A stretch of 64,000 nucleotides of DNA. Origin: Desulfosoma caldarium (GTDB lineage: Bacteria; Desulfobacterota; Syntrophobacteria; Syntrophobacterales; DSM-9756). Location: assembly GCF_003751385.1 (NCBI RefSeq), contig NZ_RJVA01000017.1:1-64000 (forward strand). The letters are read 5' to 3'. Below are positions 35,086 to 44,066 of this stretch, piece after piece. The first letter of the stretch is position 1, and each line of letters opens with the position of its first letter. A model generated the notes under the pieces. The model ran no database searches. It saw nothing but the letters and a program-made list of their open reading frames with translations, and was not told where the DNA came from. Both the position numbers and the translations under genes were made by a program.

Positions 35086-35907
35086 GTGAAAAAGGCGATC
35101 GTGGCGGGTGTGGCGTGCCTGGCTCTGGCGGTTGGGGTGGTGACCTGCAAGCGTTCCGAAGATGCCGGCAAACTGGCGATGAGTCGAGCCCTTGAACCGT
35201 ATCGGGCCATGGATTTCAGCCATCTTTTGGGCATGGAAGGCTTCAGTGAGGCCCTCTTGAAGATGCATTTTACCCTGTACCAAGGCTACGTGACTAACAC
35301 CAACGCCCTTTTGGACAAGATCCGTGCCCTAGCCAAGGAAGGCAAAGCCGACGGGCCGGAATATGCGGAACTGAAAAGGCGGTTGGGTTTTGAGTTCAAC
35401 GGCATGAAACTGCACGAATATTACTTCGGCAATCTGGGCGGATCGGGCGTTTTGCCGCAGGACAACGCGCTCTATGCGGCTTTGGAGGAAAACTTTGGCA
35501 GTTTTGAAAACTGGAAGGCGGATTTTGTGGCGACGGCAAGGATGCGTGGCATCGGGTGGGTTGTGCTCTACCAGGACCCCGCAACGGGCCGCTTGGTGAA
35601 CACGTGGATCAACGAGCACGAAACCGGGCATTTCGTGGGGTGCCTGCCCTTGTTGGTCATGGACGTTTTCGAGCATGCCTATGTGACGGATTACGGTCTG
35701 GACCGCAAGGCCTATATCGAGGCATTTTTTAAGAATCTCAATTGGAAGGTGGTTCTACAGCGCTTTGGGGTTGCGGTGAAAGAGGGCGATTTCCCCGAAC
35801 CGAAGCCGGCGGCACCGAGTGCGCCATCCCAGGGTGAAAAGGTGGTCTCGACGCCGGCGAAAAAGGCCCATGAACCTGGTCAAGCCGCAAACGGGCATCC
35901 ATCCTAA
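35086..35907 (+). CDS. Secreted superoxide dismutase, Fe/Mn family
   Basis: 273 residues. An N-terminal signal (MKKAIVAGVACLALAVGVVTC) ends at a Cys that could be a lipobox Cys, though T at -1 is atypical. The Fe/Mn-SOD core follows, with all four metal ligands in order: His in LKMHFTLYQGY, His in KLHEYYFGN, and Asp and His in VMDVFEHAY. A Pro/Ala/Lys-rich tail of about 40 residues follows. It should remove superoxide in the periplasm. Export of an Fe/Mn-SOD is known but not common. AGGGAGGAG precedes the start. Confidence 0.88.
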   Translation: MKKAIVAGVACLALAVGVVTCKRSEDAGKLAMSRALEPYRAMDFSHLLGMEGFSEALLKMHFTLYQGYVTNTNALLDKIRALAKEGKADGPEYAELKRRLGFEFNGMKLHEYYFGNLGGSGVLPQDNALYAALEENFGSFENWKADFVATARMRGIGWVVLYQDPATGRLVNTWINEHETGHFVGCLPLLVMDVFEHAYVTDYGLDRKAYIEAFFKNLNWKVVLQRFGVAVKEGDFPEPKPAAPSAPSQGEKVVSTPAKKAHEPGQAANGHPS

Positions 35908-36141
35908 GGGCCGATAAAGATCGGGCGCTATGGGGGCGGGAGAGCATCGAGAACATCCTGTCCCGAGTCTAAAAAGGGGCGCTCTTGAGGCTGTGCGCAG
36001 CGACGCGGACTCGCCCATGCCCCCGTGCGACAACGATGCATCGTCGGCTTAGAATCTCTCGTTCGATCCGCGACAACTAAAAAACTGTTGGGTTAGATCA
36101 CGTTTCAAATAGAACGGTAGCATTTCCGCTCATGTTCACGA

Positions 36142-36170
36142 CCCGCTTGGCCGAAGCGGGCTTCTTTTTT
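36142..36170 (+). terminator. Rho-independent terminator before the GlnD-like gene
   Basis: A 7-bp stem CCCGCTT/AAGCGGG (5-nt loop) is followed by CTTCTTTTTT. It lies 31 bp upstream of the start codon at 36202. It either ends the SOD transcript or attenuates transcription into the GlnD-like gene. Confidence 0.75.
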
Positions 36171-36201
36171 CAAAACCAGAGAAGTTGGCGGAGTTAAAGC
36201 G

Positions 36202-38802
36202 ATGGAAAGCATGGTGGAATCCCTCAGAAGGCAGAGGGAACAGCTCGCGCATGGTGCCGACGAGGAAGCGCTGCGACGGCACATGAGTCTTTTGGAGATT
36301 GCGGTGATCAGCTTACATAATCGACTGGTGAACCGCATGGCCTCGGAATCCGAGCGCTTTCGTTCCAGTGGGGCCATTCTGGCCATGGGGCACTTCGGTC
36401 GAGGGCTTTTAGGCCCTCAGGACCCCGTCAGCCTCTTATGGCTTCGAGCGGAAACCTTTCCGTGGGATGAAAGTGCGCAACGGGAAATCGTGGCCCCGCT
36501 TGTGGAAGCGGGGTGGCAAGTGAGCCTGCAATGCGCCACGATTCCAGAACTCCTGGAAGAGCTGGAATCGCGGCGGGATTTCTTTTTCGAACTGCTCGAT
36601 ACGCGTTACCTGTCGGGAAACCGCCAATTGGCGGCAGAATTGGACCATGCGCTGGACGATTTTATCGCCAGTCATCAGCGCGCCCTGTTTGACCTCCTCT
36701 ACCATGGAATTCGCGGGCGGCAAGCGCGCTTTTCCATACCCGAAAACTGGCTGGAACCCGATATGTTGGAAAGCCCAGGAGCCCTCAAAGACATCGATTC
36801 CATTCGCTTTGCCGGACGCATTTTATTGGATGTGCACTGTTTTGACGACGCCATTTTTCAAGGATACTTGACACGCAGGGAAGTGGATCGACTGCAAAGT
36901 GCCGAAAAGAAACTGCTCAAATGGCTCAATCTCCTTCGCAGCGTCAAAGGACATCGCCACAGTGTTCTGGATTTCAAGGTGCAGGAGATTTTGGCGGAGA
37001 AACTGGGCTACAGTGGAAGGTCCGGTTTTCTCCCCGTGGAATCGTTCATGCAAGAAGTCCATGAGACGCTTCATGAGGTGTTTTGCGTTAGTTCGGAATT
37101 TTGTGAACGGCTGCAGGAAATCGGCAAAATCGGTTCGGCGCCGGTGTCGTTGGGCCCAAAGGTCAAAGTGGAAGAGGGGCTCTTTCTCGTTGGAGGACGG
37201 CTTCACGTGGATCCCGGGCGCGTTGAGCCCACGGCGGCCAACCTCGTTCGCCTTTATGCTTTGGCGGCACAGCATCGAGTCGGTTTTTCCAGTGCCACGC
37301 GACGTTGGCTAGAACACCATCGCAGTGTTGTGGAAACGGCCTTCGAAGACCCCGGGGTTCTGAAGGCTTTTCTCCAGCTCCTGGCCAGCGATGACGGTCA
37401 CGTGACGGTGATTCGTCGGTTCTATAACGATGGATTCCTCAGAGCCCTTGTCCCCGAGTCGGCCTTGGTCCACGCCTTGGTGCAACACGATGCCTTTCAT
37501 GTTTATCCCGTGCACGAACACCATTTGAGAACCCTTCGGGAACTGAAGCGGCTCAAGATCGGGGAATATCAAGACGAGGAGCCGGAACTGACGGCTTTGG
37601 CTCAGGAGATGGCGGACAACCCCTGGCTTTCCTTGGCAGCCCTATTTCACGACCTCGGCAAGCATGCGGGGCACCACCATGCTAAGCACGGGGCCGACAT
37701 GTTCCCTCTCATCGCTCGGCGCCTTGGCATGAGCTCGGACGGGGCCGACCTGGTCACCTTCCTCATTCGCCATCACCTGCTGCTCATGGACACCGCTTCC
37801 ATGAGGGACCTTGGGGACATGGAATTGCTGATTCAATGCGCTCGCACCGTGGAAGATTTAGAAAAACTGCATTTGCTCATGCTTTTGAGTTTTGCGGACA
37901 TGATGGCCACCGGGCCGCGAGCGGTGCAAAAATGGCGGGAAACGCCTGTGCACGAGCTATACCGAAGGCTGTTGGACCTTTTGGAAAAGGGGGAGCCGGG
38001 CGAAAAGGTCTTGGCGGAACGGCTGCAGCGACTCAAAGAAGCGGTCTGCGAAAAGGTGGCCGACGTGGTGGACCCATCACGGCTGGAAGAACATTTTCGC
38101 GATCTACCCCCTCGATACGTCCTGACCAGCTCCCCGAAAGCCGTGGCGCGACATTTACGGCTGGAAATGGAACTGGGACCGGAACCGGATGCCTTTGTCT
38201 GGGAAGTGGAAAAGGAAAACGGCGGCGTAGAAATCACTGTGCTTAGCCGAGAAATCCCCGGTTTTCTTGCCAAAGTGGCCGGGATTCTCACCCTTCACGA
38301 CCTCGATATTCGAGATGCTCGAGTCTTTACCAAGAAAAACGGAGTCATGATTCTGGTCTTTGGATGCCGCTTTGTTATACCTAGGCAAGAAGCACCGGAT
38401 TGGGCGTCGGTGCGCGCCGATCTGCGCCGCCTTCTGCAAGGCCGGTTGGCTTTGGATTATCGCATCGCGGCCCACGCAGCGGCCAAAGGATCTTCGCCGG
38501 TTCGCACCTTGATTCCTAGTCCCAGCCGTGTTCTGTTGGACAATGATTCAGCAAAGGAATACACCATCGTGGAAGTTTACACCATGGACCGCCCGGGACT
38601 GCTCTATACCATCACACGGACGTTGCTGGATCTGCAGGTGCGCATTCACGTGGCCAAAATCACCACGAAGGTGGATCAAGTGGCAGACATTTTTTACATC
38701 AAGAATCATCGAGGAGAAAAAGTGACGGACCGAGAACAGGTGGAAGAGCTTCGGCGAGCGTTGCTGTTTTACCTGGATGGTCCGGCCGTGTTCCAAGCCT
38801 GA
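36202..38802 (+). CDS. GlnD-like protein with a degenerate nucleotidyltransferase domain, intact HD and two ACT domains
   Basis: 866 residues, the size and domain order of the PII uridylyltransferase/uridylyl-removing enzyme GlnD. The NTase motif, normally GGxGRxEL...SDIDLL, reads GHFGRGLLGPQDPVSLL (about residue 64): the two metal-binding Asp of SDID are lost. Downstream, LLDTRYLSGN still matches GlnD. The HD phosphohydrolase has HVYPVHEHH (about residue 432) and LFHDLGKHAGHHHAKHG (about 482). ACT domains are at about 676-733 and 788-856. It may therefore only remove nucleotides, or act as a glutamine-sensing or regulatory protein. No glnB or glnA lies nearby. Start ATG 36202 with GGAG upstream. 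Confidence 0.85.
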   Translation: MESMVESLRRQREQLAHGADEEALRRHMSLLEIAVISLHNRLVNRMASESERFRSSGAILAMGHFGRGLLGPQDPVSLLWLRAETFPWDESAQREIVAPLVEAGWQVSLQCATIPELLEELESRRDFFFELLDTRYLSGNRQLAAELDHALDDFIASHQRALFDLLYHGIRGRQARFSIPENWLEPDMLESPGALKDIDSIRFAGRILLDVHCFDDAIFQGYLTRREVDRLQSAEKKLLKWLNLLRSVKGHRHSVLDFKVQEILAEKLGYSGRSGFLPVESFMQEVHETLHEVFCVSSEFCERLQEIGKIGSAPVSLGPKVKVEEGLFLVGGRLHVDPGRVEPTAANLVRLYALAAQHRVGFSSATRRWLEHHRSVVETAFEDPGVLKAFLQLLASDDGHVTVIRRFYNDGFLRALVPESALVHALVQHDAFHVYPVHEHHLRTLRELKRLKIGEYQDEEPELTALAQEMADNPWLSLAALFHDLGKHAGHHHAKHGADMFPLIARRLGMSSDGADLVTFLIRHHLLLMDTASMRDLGDMELLIQCARTVEDLEKLHLLMLLSFADMMATGPRAVQKWRETPVHELYRRLLDLLEKGEPGEKVLAERLQRLKEAVCEKVADVVDPSRLEEHFRDLPPRYVLTSSPKAVARHLRLEMELGPEPDAFVWEVEKENGGVEITVLSREIPGFLAKVAGILTLHDLDIRDARVFTKKNGVMILVFGCRFVIPRQEAPDWASVRADLRRLLQGRLALDYRIAAHAAAKGSSPVRTLIPSPSRVLLDNDSAKEYTIVEVYTMDRPGLLYTITRTLLDLQVRIHVAKITTKVDQVADIFYIKNHRGEKVTDREQVEELRRALLFYLDGPAVFQA

Positions 38803-38820
38803 TGCTCGAGGACGCACGCC

Positions 38821-39846
38821 ATGTCTCTTTACATTCGTCGGACCCGGGACGGCCGCCAAACCCGTTATGTTCTCAGGGAATCCTTTTGGAACGGATCGTG
38901 CTTTGCGGCGCGCGACATAGTGGATTTGGGAGGGGATCCCGCCAGACACATCGTCTATGTGGGAGGCAACGGGTTTTATTTCAGTGAGGCGGTGGAGGAG
39001 GCTTTTGCACGCATGGGACTGAAACGGAATACGGAGGACCTGGAACAGGCCTTTCTCCTCTATCTAGACCCGCATATTCGACGGGTGATCGAAAATTTTA
39101 CGATGGGTCGCGTAGGGCGATCCCCCTCCTGGAACGCCGAGGAAGCTGCCCATCACCAACGGTTCCTCCATCCTTTTGACAAAAGGCGCCTGCACTTTCT
39201 TCGATGCGGTCGCACCGACATGGGAAACCTGGAAGGTAGAACTTGGAAGTTCCTCAATGTGCTCTGCGACAAGAGCCGTGACGAGATCGAGCATGTGATC
39301 GAAGGGATGGAAAAGGTCTTGCGTCCCCATGAATGGCGCAACTACCTTTTTACGGCGCTGGATCTCCAAAAATACTTTCCGAACCGGTGCATGAAAAACC
39401 ATCCGGCCGCACTCGATCCAGAGGCGGTGGATGCCTATTTTCTTAAAGAAATCTGCAGGCTTAACCAGGATGCATTGTTTTTTGTGGGCGTTGAAGACCA
39501 TAACCCGCAAATTTTACACGCTTTTCTTGTCAAATACGTCATCATGTATTTTGATCACGCCTTCAGCCCTGGTTCGGTGTGGGGCCGGGTGTTTGAGGAT
39601 TTCGTGCGATATCGATCGTTTTCTTTTCGGCCGGCGGCGAGGCAGGGCTTAACGGAAGAGGAAGCATGCGCCTGCTTGGGGCTTCAGCCCAAAGAATACC
39701 GGGCCATGAGCGCGCAAGCTCTGGCCCGGCATTATCGCAAAAAGGCCAAGAAACATCATCCCGATGCGGGTGGGGATCACGAAACCTTCATCCGACTCTC
39801 TCAAGCCTATGAGTGTCTCATGCGATGCAAGGCTCAACGTCATTAA
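38821..39846 (+). CDS. Protein with C-terminal J domain
   Basis: 341 residues. The last 60 or so form a DnaJ-type J domain: ARHYRKKAKKHHPDAGGD contains the HPD motif needed to stimulate Hsp70, followed by FIRLSQAYECL. The N-terminal 270 residues are unfamiliar: IRRTRDGRQTRYVLRES suggests a beta-rich start, and several aromatic, Cys and His residues occur with no clear motif. It begins 18 bp after the GlnD-like gene and is probably co-transcribed. J domains at the C terminus of an unknown module suggest recruitment of DnaK to a specific client. It ends 24 bp from convergent meaB. Confidence 0.75.
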   Translation: MSLYIRRTRDGRQTRYVLRESFWNGSCFAARDIVDLGGDPARHIVYVGGNGFYFSEAVEEAFARMGLKRNTEDLEQAFLLYLDPHIRRVIENFTMGRVGRSPSWNAEEAAHHQRFLHPFDKRRLHFLRCGRTDMGNLEGRTWKFLNVLCDKSRDEIEHVIEGMEKVLRPHEWRNYLFTALDLQKYFPNRCMKNHPAALDPEAVDAYFLKEICRLNQDALFFVGVEDHNPQILHAFLVKYVIMYFDHAFSPGSVWGRVFEDFVRYRSFSFRPAARQGLTEEEACACLGLQPKEYRAMSAQALARHYRKKAKKHHPDAGGDHETFIRLSQAYECLMRCKAQRH

Positions 39847-39870
39847 AGGTACCGGTGCTGACCGCGCCGG

Positions 39871-40827
39871 TTATCGTAGTTCACACTGCAACAGGTCTTG
39901 GACCACGCTGTAGGGATCTGTTTGCCGTTCCGCAACCTTGCGCACCAAATCGTCCAGGCTTTGTCCTCTTTTGCCCATGCGCCGAAGCAGTTCAGCCAAA
40001 GCCTCCTCGCGAAGGGTTTCCAAAAGCTGGGTCTTGGCCCTTTTTTGAGAAACCGCCTCCCATTGGCTTCTATCGTTTTCCAAAAGGTATTGCCTGTGGC
40101 GTTCCACAGCGTCCATGAGTTCCGTAATGCCTTTGCCCTTTAGGGCTTCGGTTTCGATAATGGGCGGCTCCCATTGCTCGTCTCCGGTGCGGCGCAGGCC
40201 CAGCTCGATGAGGTTTCGCAATTCCCGCACGGTCTTACGGGATCCTTCACGATCCGCTTTATTGACCACGAAGATGTTGCCGATTTCCATGATACCGGCC
40301 TTGATGGCCTGCACTTCATCGCCCATGCCGGGAATGGTCACCAACACCGTGGTGTGGGCACAATTGGCAATGTCCACTTCGTCCTGACCCACTCCGACGG
40401 TTTCCACCATGATGATATCCTTGCCCATGGCGTCCAGGACGGTGATCATGTCGTGAGTGGATTTGGTGAGGCCGCCGAAGTGGCCGCGGGTGGCCAAACT
40501 GCGAATGAAGACGCCGTCGTCCAGAAAATGGCGCTGCATGCGAATGCGATCCCCGAGAATGGCGCCCCCGGTGAAGGGGCTGGTGGGATCGATGGCGAGA
40601 ATGCCGACCGTGAGGCCCTGTTTGCGGTATTCCATGGCCATCTGATCCACCAGCGTGCTCTTGCCGACCCCGGGGGATCCCGTAAATCCCAATATGTAGG
40701 CTCGTCCCGTGTGGGGATAGAGTTCTTTGAGAATGTTCCGCGCGGAAGGAATTTGGTCGTCGATATCCCGTAAAAGGCGTGCGACGGCCCGCACATCTCC
40801 CGCCAGGATTCGTTGGGCAACGCTCAT
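39871..40827 (-). CDS. meaB: Methylmalonyl-CoA mutase-associated GTPase MeaB/ArgK
   Basis: 318 residues of the G3E family. MeaB gates loading of adenosylcobalamin into methylmalonyl-CoA mutase and protects the enzyme from inactivation, using GTP. It has Walker A GSPGVGKST near residue 52, the base-recognition NKAD, and the TSPFTGGAILGDRIRMQRH segment typical of the family. It is the last of three genes in the minus-strand mutase operon, 18 bp after the cobalamin-binding subunit. Confidence 0.95.
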   Translation of the reverse strand: MSVAQRILAGDVRAVARLLRDIDDQIPSARNILKELYPHTGRAYILGFTGSPGVGKSTLVDQMAMEYRKQGLTVGILAIDPTSPFTGGAILGDRIRMQRHFLDDGVFIRSLATRGHFGGLTKSTHDMITVLDAMGKDIIMVETVGVGQDEVDIANCAHTTVLVTIPGMGDEVQAIKAGIMEIGNIFVVNKADREGSRKTVRELRNLIELGLRRTGDEQWEPPIIETEALKGKGITELMDAVERHRQYLLENDRSQWEAVSQKRAKTQLLETLREEALAELLRRMGKRGQSLDDLVRKVAERQTDPYSVVQDLLQCELR

Positions 40828-40845
40828 CGTTTGTGCCTCGTCTGA

Positions 40846-41265
40846 TTAAGCCACCATGGCTTTCCGCGGTTTTACATGGGTGCGAACCCATTGCACGATA
40901 TCTTCCAGTTTGGCCCCCGGCTCGAAAATCTCTTTAATTCCGATGGCTTTAAGCTTGGGAATGTCCTCCAGCGGGAAAATGCCGCCGCCGATGACGGTGA
41001 TATCTTCTGCATTGTTTTCCTTCAAAAGTTCCATGATTCGCGGAAAAGAATACCGATGGGCTCCGGACAGAATACTCAGCCCGATCAGGTCCACGTCCTC
41101 TTGAATGGCTGTGCTCACGATTTGCTCCGGCGTTTGATGACACCCGGTGTAGATCACTTCAAATCCAGCGTCGCGAAACGCTCGAGCGATCACTCGTGCC
41201 CCTCGATCATGCCCGTCCAATCCAGGTTTGGCAATCAGTATGCGAAGTTTCCTTTCGTCAGCCAT
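40846..41265 (-). CDS. Methylmalonyl-CoA mutase, cobalamin-binding subunit
   Basis: 139 residues with the B12-binding Rossmann-like fold. The DxHxxG motif ([11 protein letters not shown], residues 15-25) supplies the His that replaces dimethylbenzimidazole, with SILSGAH and GGGIFP downstream. It pairs with the separate 566-residue catalytic chain, as in archaeal and some bacterial mutases, rather than one fused chain. GGAGGA precedes the ATG at 41265. It lies 120 bp after the catalytic subunit gene. Confidence 0.95.
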   Translation of the reverse strand: MADERKLRILIAKPGLDGHDRGARVIARAFRDAGFEVIYTGCHQTPEQIVSTAIQEDVDLIGLSILSGAHRYSFPRIMELLKENNAEDITVIGGGIFPLEDIPKLKAIGIKEIFEPGAKLEDIVQWVRTHVKPRKAMVA

Positions 41266-41385
41266 AAAAACGGTTCCTCCTGTGCTCTTCTTCGCTCTTG
41301 GTGATCTGCAGGCGTCGGCGTCGGACATCGGCGCGGCCCGCCTAGCCCATGGACAAAATCCTTGGCCCAATGAGTCGGCCGAAGG

Positions 41386-43086
41386 CTAGAAGGTTCCCGG
41401 ATCGGAATAGGTGCCAAACACCTCTCGGTACAAATCGCAACACTCCTGCTCCGTGGCCCCGGCTCGCACCGCATCGATTAGAGCCGGCATGACGTTGTTT
41501 TCCCAGCACGGAGGACCTTCGCAGCGGCGGCGCAACTCGTCCATGGCCTTTTGCAACTTCACCTTGTCGCGTCGCGCCTTAAACTGCCGAGTGCGCTCGA
41601 TCTGAAAGTTTTCCAGCTCATCGTCAATGCGCAGGATAAATTCCAGGTCCGGTCGAGCGCTAGGGAACTTGTTGACGCCGATGATGATCTTTTCGCCCTT
41701 TTCCACCTGCTGTTGAAAGTGATAGGCGGCATCAGCAATTTCCATCTGGGGATAGTCCTTTTCGATGGCCGCCACCATGCCTCCCATTTCGTCGAGTTTG
41801 CGGATGTAGACCATAGCTTCTTCTTCCATTTTGTCCGTCAAGGCTTCCACGAAGTAGGAACCAGCCAAAGGGTCGATGACGTTGGCCACACCCGTCTCGT
41901 CTGCCAAAATCTGCTGAGTTCTTAAAGCGATGCGCACCGCTTCCTCGCTGGGAATCATATAGACTTCATCCAAGGAATTGGTGTGCAGGGATTGAGTGCC
42001 TCCCAGAATGGCCGCCAAAGCTTCGACGGTGGTGCGAATAATGTTATTGTAGGGTTCCTGGGCGGTCAGGGAGCAGCCCGCCGTCTGCGTGTGGAACCGG
42101 CACATCATGGACCGCGGCTTTTGCGCCTTGAAGCGATCCTTCATCAGGCGTGCCCAGAGGCGCCGAGCAGCGCGCATTTTGGCGATTTCCTCAAAGAAAT
42201 CGATGTGCGAATTCCAGAAAAAGGACAGCCGTCCCGCAAAGTCGTCCACCTTGAGGCCTCGCTTGATGCACTCTTCCACATAGGTGATGCCGTCGTAGAT
42301 GGTGAAAGCCAGTTCCTGCACCGCTGTGGCCCCGGCCTCGCGAATGTGATAGCCGCTGATGCTGATGGTGTTCCAGCGAGGCACCTCGTAGGTGCCGAAT
42401 TCCACCGTGTCCACCACCAGCCGAAGGCTTGGCTCAGGGGGGAGCATGAGGGTCTTTTGGGCGATGAATTCCTTGAGGCAGTCGTTTTGAATGGTCCCAC
42501 CCAGTTTCTTGCGGTCGTACCCCTCGTTTTCCGCATTGGCGATGTACATGGCCCAGATGACCGAAGCCGGCGGATTGATGGTCATGGAGGTGGTGACCTC
42601 CTCCAGATTGATGCCGGCAAAGAGGCGCTGCATGTCGTCGATGGTGTCAATGGCCACGCCGCATTTGCCGCATTCGCCGCGTGCCAGAGGCGATTCGGTG
42701 TCGTAGCCCATGAGGGTGGGGAAGTCAAAGGCCGTGCTCAGTCCGGTTTCCCCATGTTCAATGAGGTAGTGAAACCGCTTGTTGGTATCTTCCGCCGTAC
42801 CCAAGCCGGCAAACATACGCATGGTCCACAACCGCGCCCGGTACATGGTGGGCTGGACCCCACGCGTAAAAGGAAATTGACCGGGAAAGCCGAGATCCTC
42901 AAAATAGTCCTTGTCCTTGATATCAAGCGGCGTATAGAGTGCCTTGACCTCCATATCCGACACGGTGGAAAACCGTTCCAGCCGCTCCGGCATCTTCTGC
43001 AAAGCCTTTTCATACTCCCGCAGCCATTCCTTGTATTCCTTCTCCATGCGATCCAACTGCGATTCCGAGAACATTTTGTGGCCCAT
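41386..43086 (-). CDS. Methylmalonyl-CoA mutase, catalytic subunit
   Basis: 566-residue TIM-barrel chain interconverting methylmalonyl-CoA and succinyl-CoA. Substrate residues of true methylmalonyl-CoA mutases are present: Tyr82 in PTMYRAR (Tyr89 of the Propionibacterium enzyme), Arg in PPEPSLRLV (Arg207) and His in ISGYHIREAG (His244). Isobutyryl- and ethylmalonyl-type mutases differ at these sites. The B12 domain is absent and encoded separately downstream. GGAGGGA lies 8 nt from the ATG. In Syntrophobacter-like organisms the reaction serves propionate oxidation through methylmalonyl-CoA. Confidence 0.93.
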   Translation of the reverse strand: MGHKMFSESQLDRMEKEYKEWLREYEKALQKMPERLERFSTVSDMEVKALYTPLDIKDKDYFEDLGFPGQFPFTRGVQPTMYRARLWTMRMFAGLGTAEDTNKRFHYLIEHGETGLSTAFDFPTLMGYDTESPLARGECGKCGVAIDTIDDMQRLFAGINLEEVTTSMTINPPASVIWAMYIANAENEGYDRKKLGGTIQNDCLKEFIAQKTLMLPPEPSLRLVVDTVEFGTYEVPRWNTISISGYHIREAGATAVQELAFTIYDGITYVEECIKRGLKVDDFAGRLSFFWNSHIDFFEEIAKMRAARRLWARLMKDRFKAQKPRSMMCRFHTQTAGCSLTAQEPYNNIIRTTVEALAAILGGTQSLHTNSLDEVYMIPSEEAVRIALRTQQILADETGVANVIDPLAGSYFVEALTDKMEEEAMVYIRKLDEMGGMVAAIEKDYPQMEIADAAYHFQQQVEKGEKIIIGVNKFPSARPDLEFILRIDDELENFQIERTRQFKARRDKVKLQKAMDELRRRCEGPPCWENNVMPALIDAVRAGATEQECCDLYREVFGTYSDPGTF

Positions 43087-43120
43087 CGTGATGTCCCTCC
43101 TCCAACGAAAAAACCCGCAG

Positions 43121-43172
43121 TTTATGGCGTAGACACTGCCTCTCTGGCTGAAGGCCTCATTGGCGCCATAAA
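43121..43172 (-). promoter_or_regulatory. Inverted repeat in the leader of the mutase operon
   Basis: Perfect 9-bp arms TTTATGGCG (43121-43129) and CGCCATAAA (43164-43172) are 34 nt apart, 35-86 bp upstream of the mutase start codon on the minus strand. In RNA they could pair as a leader stem; as DNA they could bind a regulator. No U-tract follows on the minus strand. Confidence 0.4.
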
Positions 43173-43210
43173 AAGACCATTGATGCCATCAAAACCCTCA
43201 TTGCGATTCC
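43158..43210. repeat. Helically phased direct repeats upstream of the mutase operon
   Basis: CATTGgcGCCAT (43158), CATTGatGCCAT (43178) and CATTGcgATTCC (43199) recur at 20 and 21 bp, two turns of the helix. The first two are near-palindromic themselves (TGGCGCCA and TTGAT-GCC-ATCAA). This pattern suits cooperative binding of a dimeric regulator upstream of the propionate-type pathway genes. Confidence 0.45.
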
Positions 43211-43705
43211 GGAAAAAACCCCTCGATGTTCCATGTCCTCCAAAAGGAGCAGCATTTCATGGTGGCGTCAAGATTTGTTTTGAGAAGAAGCATCCTCAGA
43301 GAGACGTTCGGCTCTTGGTCCAACGCAATCGCCGGTTCGGTGCCGAGGATGAAGCCATGGGCCTTTGCTGCCATGCGATGCACGGAAAAGGCGAGCGGCA
43401 AGGAACGCATGCACCCCTGAAGAATGTCGTGACCATCTGCGAACAGCACGACGCAAGGGCATCGTCTCACCCCTGCGGACCTTAAAAGAGCGGGTTATGC
43501 ATTGTCAAACAAATTTTTTTTCACTTGACCACGGCAAAAACGCTGATGTAGGAAGAAAGCGCACGGGGACCAATGGCTTTGACGAGCGCGGTATTTTTCC
43601 CTTCTCCCGCGACTTATCCTCCAACGCGTGCGCCCCTTGAGCCAAACCCTACCCTGACGTTGGTCCCTTCGGTAGTGTAAGCGTGTCAAGATTTCCATTC
43701 TTTAT

Positions 43706-43833
43706 AAACCGTACCCTCGGCGTGCCCAGGTGGTTAAGCCTTCGCGACGGCACGGTGTCATGGTGGTGAGAATGCGGGGATCAGCAAGCCAACGCAAGCC
43801 CTTGTTCCCGGTCTTCTTTGGAAGGTACGGTTT
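43706..43833. repeat. Widely spaced inverted repeat
   Basis: AAACCGTACC (43706-43715) and GGTACGGTTT (43824-43833) are perfect 10-bp complements 108 nt apart. They could be two operator half-sites, a looped RNA, or the ends of a tiny degenerate element. No open frame between them looks coding. Confidence 0.35.
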
Positions 43834-44066
43834 CCCTATGGACACATGAAACAGGCGAAGAAGCCCGGCCGGCTTCCTTGGCACGGGTCGAGGCGGCCTT
43901 AACACAGGACTAGGATCCGAGACATGAGAGAAGGGTTTTTCTTGTGCTTTTTCTGAAGCCCTGGGTTTTTGGAGACCTAAAAGAAAGGAGGTGAAGAGCC
44001 GACGAGGACATGGCCCAAGATGTGATGGTGTATGTGGGTGCTTAGGGTGCTCGAGAGGAGGTTACA

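Larger units (their letters stand above)
43087..44066. other. 980-bp divergent regulatory region between mutase operon and symporter operon
   Basis: No protein gene, tRNA or known riboswitch is recognised. The half near the mutase contains an inverted repeat and phased direct repeats (43121-43210). The middle contains a widely spaced inverted repeat (43706-43833). The end next to 44067 has two ribosome-binding-like sequences and a possible 11-codon frame (44010-44045). The length is unusual for this compact window and suggests complex control or a small RNA. Confidence 0.55.

Noticed and set aside
41983-43485. 500-codon plus-strand frame opposite methylmalonyl-CoA mutase
   Set aside because: It mirrors a firmly identified mutase gene; its composition is typical of a shadow frame.
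43087-43500. Cobalamin riboswitch upstream of the B12-dependent mutase
   Set aside because: No B12-box-like sequence was found on the minus strand; only repeats and an inverted repeat are seen.
43702-43905. 67-codon minus-strand frame in the large spacer, possible transposase remnant
   Set aside because: Basic, Pro/Arg-rich sequence without any transposase motif or ribosome binding site; it includes both inverted-repeat arms but no duplication of a target site.
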